From an uncultured Collinsella sp. (GTDB lineage: Bacteria > Actinomycetota > Coriobacteriia > Coriobacteriales > Coriobacteriaceae): a stretch of 41,450 bases of DNA. Positions 39,471 through 41,450 of this stretch are shown here, piece by piece. A program made the translations under genes and the position numbers. How positions within the stretch are numbered: the stretch's first letter is position 1; each line of letters starts with the position of its first letter. Below the pieces are notes generated by a model that searched no databases, had not been told where the DNA came from, and saw only the letters and a program-made list of their open reading frames with translations. The stretch spans positions 1 to 41,450 of the forward strand of contig UQPY01000015.1 in NCBI GenBank assembly GCA_900542965.1, read 5' to 3'.

Positions 39471-41273
39471 ATGAGGTTTACTCATCCTGTCAACACGCTC
39501 AAGAAGCTCGGCTGCGGCCTTGCGTTTGGAGCAGCGGCCATCATGGCCATGCCGACTTCGGCACTCGCCTGCACCCAGATCTACATGGGCAGCAAGCTCA
39601 CGGCAGACGGCAACACGTACTACGGCCGTTCCGAGGACTTCGGTCCGCGCTATGTCAAGCACTTTGGCATTGAGCCCGCACACAAGGACGGCAACGAGTA
39701 CACCTCGGTCGAGTCCGGTTTTGAGTACAAGTCCAAGGGCGCAACCTACCGCTACACCTTCGTTCGCGACAACCCCTCGCAGTGGGAAGATCGCTACGAC
39801 GCATATTCCGAGGCAGGCATCAACGAGAAGGGCGTCTCCTGCTCTGCCACGCTGAGCACCTCCTATAACGAGAAGGCCGAAGAGGCCGACCCCATCACCG
39901 AGGAGACTGGCATTGGCGAATACAGCTATGCCAGCGTCATCCTGGGCGAGAGCGCCACGGCCCGCGAGGGCGTCGAACTCATCGGCAGCCTGATCGACGA
40001 GCAGGGCGTCTGCTCCAACGACCAGATCATCATCGCCGACAGCACCGAGACCTGGTTGTTCGCCGCGCTTTCCGGCCATCAGTGGATTGCTATGAAGCTC
40101 GCCGATGACATCGCCTCGCTCAACCCCAACATCGGCAACCTCACCTATAACGTCGACCTCGATGACACCGAGAACTGTCTCCATTCCGAAGGCATCGAGT
40201 CCATGCCTAAGGAGAAGGGCTTTGCCGAGTACACCGACGGCAAGTTCGACGTCGCCAAGACCTACGGCGAGGAGATTAGCGAGGCCGGTATGCACCAGTG
40301 GTCGCGCTATATCCAGGGTCGTGATTACTTCATGGCTCCGCTTGCCGAGGGCACCGACTACGAGATCGTCAAGGACGAGCGCGAAGAGGCTCGCGCCACG
40401 ACCGGCGCCCTGGTCCACGAGATGCAGCCGCTGTTCTTCCAGCCCGGCAAGTCCGACTGGAACACCTTTGAGATGATTCGTTCCTTCGCCGCTCGCGGCG
40501 AGAATGTCGCCGGCCTCAACGCCAACACCGACGGCGCCTATGCCATCGGCTCCAACCGCAACACCGAGATCCACACCTTCCAGATCCGTCAGGGCATGGA
40601 CCCCGAGATCGCGACCATTCAGTGGGAGATGCTCTCCAACGCCGAATTCTCCGTCGCCATCCCCTTCTACTCCGCACTGCTCACCGAGGTCAGCCCCTAC
40701 TTCAGCGATCAGGATGTCTCCTTCGATCACTGCGAAGAGGAAGACGTCGTGAACAACGAGGAGCCCAAGAACTCCATCAACTACGTCCTCATGGACATCA
40801 ACACGCTCGCCTATGAGAACCGCGACCACTGCGCCACCGGCGTCCGCGCCTATCTCGACGCCCTGCAGAAGGAACTCATCGAGCAGAACCTGACCGTCGA
40901 CGAGGCCATGCAGGCCGAAGAAGGCACCGAGGCCCGTACCGCCCTGGCCAACAAGGCCGGCAAGGCTGCAACCAAGAACACCTATGTTAAGTGCAAGGCC
41001 ATGCTCGAGGAGATGCGCGACTACCTCAAGGAGGGCGATTTCTCCGAGGAGTTCGTCCCGAGCGACTACGATGCCGACAACGACTGCCTGGTCGAATCCA
41101 TCACCTACGCCGACGAGGCCCTTTCCGATGAGGACGTGACCGAGCCAGAGGCCGAAGAGGAAGAGGTCACCGAGGAGAAGTCCGAGGGCAACAACATGGC
41201 CGCCATGGTCGTTGGCGCCGTCGTCATCATCGGTGTCTGCGTCTACGTGATCTATCGTCGCAAGAAGGCCTAA
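39471..41273 (+). CDS. Secreted C69 family dipeptidase with C-terminal membrane anchor
   Basis: Ntn-hydrolase dipeptidase (PepD-type) of 600 residues. A signal peptide (basic MRFTHPVNTLKKLG, hydrophobic GLAFGAAAIMAMP, then SALA) ends exactly before C34, the family nucleophile, in ACTQIYMGSKLTADGNTYYGRSEDF. Signal-peptidase cleavage would therefore expose the N-terminal cysteine. NEKGVSCSAT and the QWIAMKLAD region are typical C69. The C-terminus has an acidic linker (EPEAEEEEVTEEKSEGN), one membrane helix (about 573-593) and RRKKA, so the enzyme is held on the outer face. GGGAGGG precedes the ATG. It supplies amino acids from external peptides. Confidence 0.92.
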   Translation: MRFTHPVNTLKKLGCGLAFGAAAIMAMPTSALACTQIYMGSKLTADGNTYYGRSEDFGPRYVKHFGIEPAHKDGNEYTSVESGFEYKSKGATYRYTFVRDNPSQWEDRYDAYSEAGINEKGVSCSATLSTSYNEKAEEADPITEETGIGEYSYASVILGESATAREGVELIGSLIDEQGVCSNDQIIIADSTETWLFAALSGHQWIAMKLADDIASLNPNIGNLTYNVDLDDTENCLHSEGIESMPKEKGFAEYTDGKFDVAKTYGEEISEAGMHQWSRYIQGRDYFMAPLAEGTDYEIVKDEREEARATTGALVHEMQPLFFQPGKSDWNTFEMIRSFAARGENVAGLNANTDGAYAIGSNRNTEIHTFQIRQGMDPEIATIQWEMLSNAEFSVAIPFYSALLTEVSPYFSDQDVSFDHCEEEDVVNNEEPKNSINYVLMDINTLAYENRDHCATGVRAYLDALQKELIEQNLTVDEAMQAEEGTEARTALANKAGKAATKNTYVKCKAMLEEMRDYLKEGDFSEEFVPSDYDADNDCLVESITYADEALSDEDVTEPEAEEEEVTEEKSEGNNMAAMVVGAVVIIGVCVYVIYRRKKA

Positions 41274-41292
41274 GACCCTCATGTCCTAGCTG

Positions 41293-41325
41293 AGCGGGCG
41301 GGGCACATGAGTCACCTCGCCCGCT
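41293..41325 (+). terminator. Hairpin behind the dipeptidase gene
   Basis: AGCGGGCG and CGCCCGCT pair around a 17-base loop, 19 bp behind the stop. It lacks a T-run. A second A/T hairpin (GAAATCTTTT/AAAAGATTTC, 41358-41380) lies further on. Confidence 0.55.
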
Positions 41326-41399
41326 TAACCCGCCTTTTGACCGGCGGGAAACCCGCTTGAAATCTTTTCAAAAAAGATTTCCCCGCACACACTTCGCTG

Positions 41400-41408
41400 T
41401 GCTATAGT
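41400..41408 (+). promoter_or_regulatory. Possible extended -10 promoter at window end
   Basis: TGCTATAGT resembles an extended -10 box and would drive a gene beyond the window. No -35 is evident. Confidence 0.3.
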
Positions 41409-41450
41409 GCAGCGCAACAGCAACTTGGTGCGACCGCGCCACGGCATCAC

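Overview
The window looks like one contig end from a Coriobacteriia gut anaerobe, most likely Collinsella. The assignment rests on recall of protein families, moderately high G+C, the arginine deiminase genes, Glf and the paired acetate kinases; no search was run. The first 32 bases are not genomic. They are the tail of an Illumina Nextera adaptor ending in the Tn5 mosaic end, so this is a transposase-made library read to a contig edge.

Layout. 179-5039 (all minus): a Xer recombinase directly behind CTP synthase, a small winged-helix protein and a DUF1846 protein. 5040-5643: a gene-free stretch packed with hairpins. 5644-12702 (minus): arginine catabolism, made of a YfcC-type transporter, ornithine carbamoyltransferase, arginine deiminase, an ArcT-like aminotransferase and a second arginine deiminase. 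The two deiminase genes are the same at DNA level apart from the stop codon. No carbamate kinase is present. 13260-19406 (plus): polyphosphate kinase with a long acidic/proline tail, an RlmD/TrmA-type rRNA methyltransferase, a DJ-1 family protein coupled to Maf, and a P1-family peptidase. 19780-22006 (minus): UDP-galactopyranose mutase overlapping a family 2 glycosyltransferase. 22238-26091: phosphotransacetylase facing two tandem acetate kinases (acetate and ATP production). 26212-34070: a visibly A+T-richer accessory block with three MFS transporters, a LysR regulator, a type-B carboxylesterase and a MerR regulator, interrupted by a core-like HIT gene. 34266-38044 (minus): XseB/XseA, a membrane zinc peptidase and RNase D. 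38143-41273 (plus): a lipid-kinase-like protein, a 30-residue membrane peptide and a secreted, membrane-anchored C69 dipeptidase.

Physiology. The genes fit a fermenter that earns ATP from acetyl phosphate and from peptides and arginine: exported dipeptidase, arginine/ornithine exchange, deiminase and carbamoyltransferase.

Two patterns are not explained by the genes. (1) Several very long, nearly perfect inverted repeats (arms 21-35 bp, each with a different arm sequence) lie mostly just behind stop codons. Two of them share a conserved core with compensating changes. (2) ACCGTTC-type direct repeats spaced exactly 21 bp occur upstream of both arcA copies, between the esterase and MerR genes, upstream of the dipeptidase, and beside a possible small RNA. 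This suggests a shared, undescribed regulator of amino-acid catabolism.

I found no tRNA, rRNA, CRISPR array, transposase or prophage.
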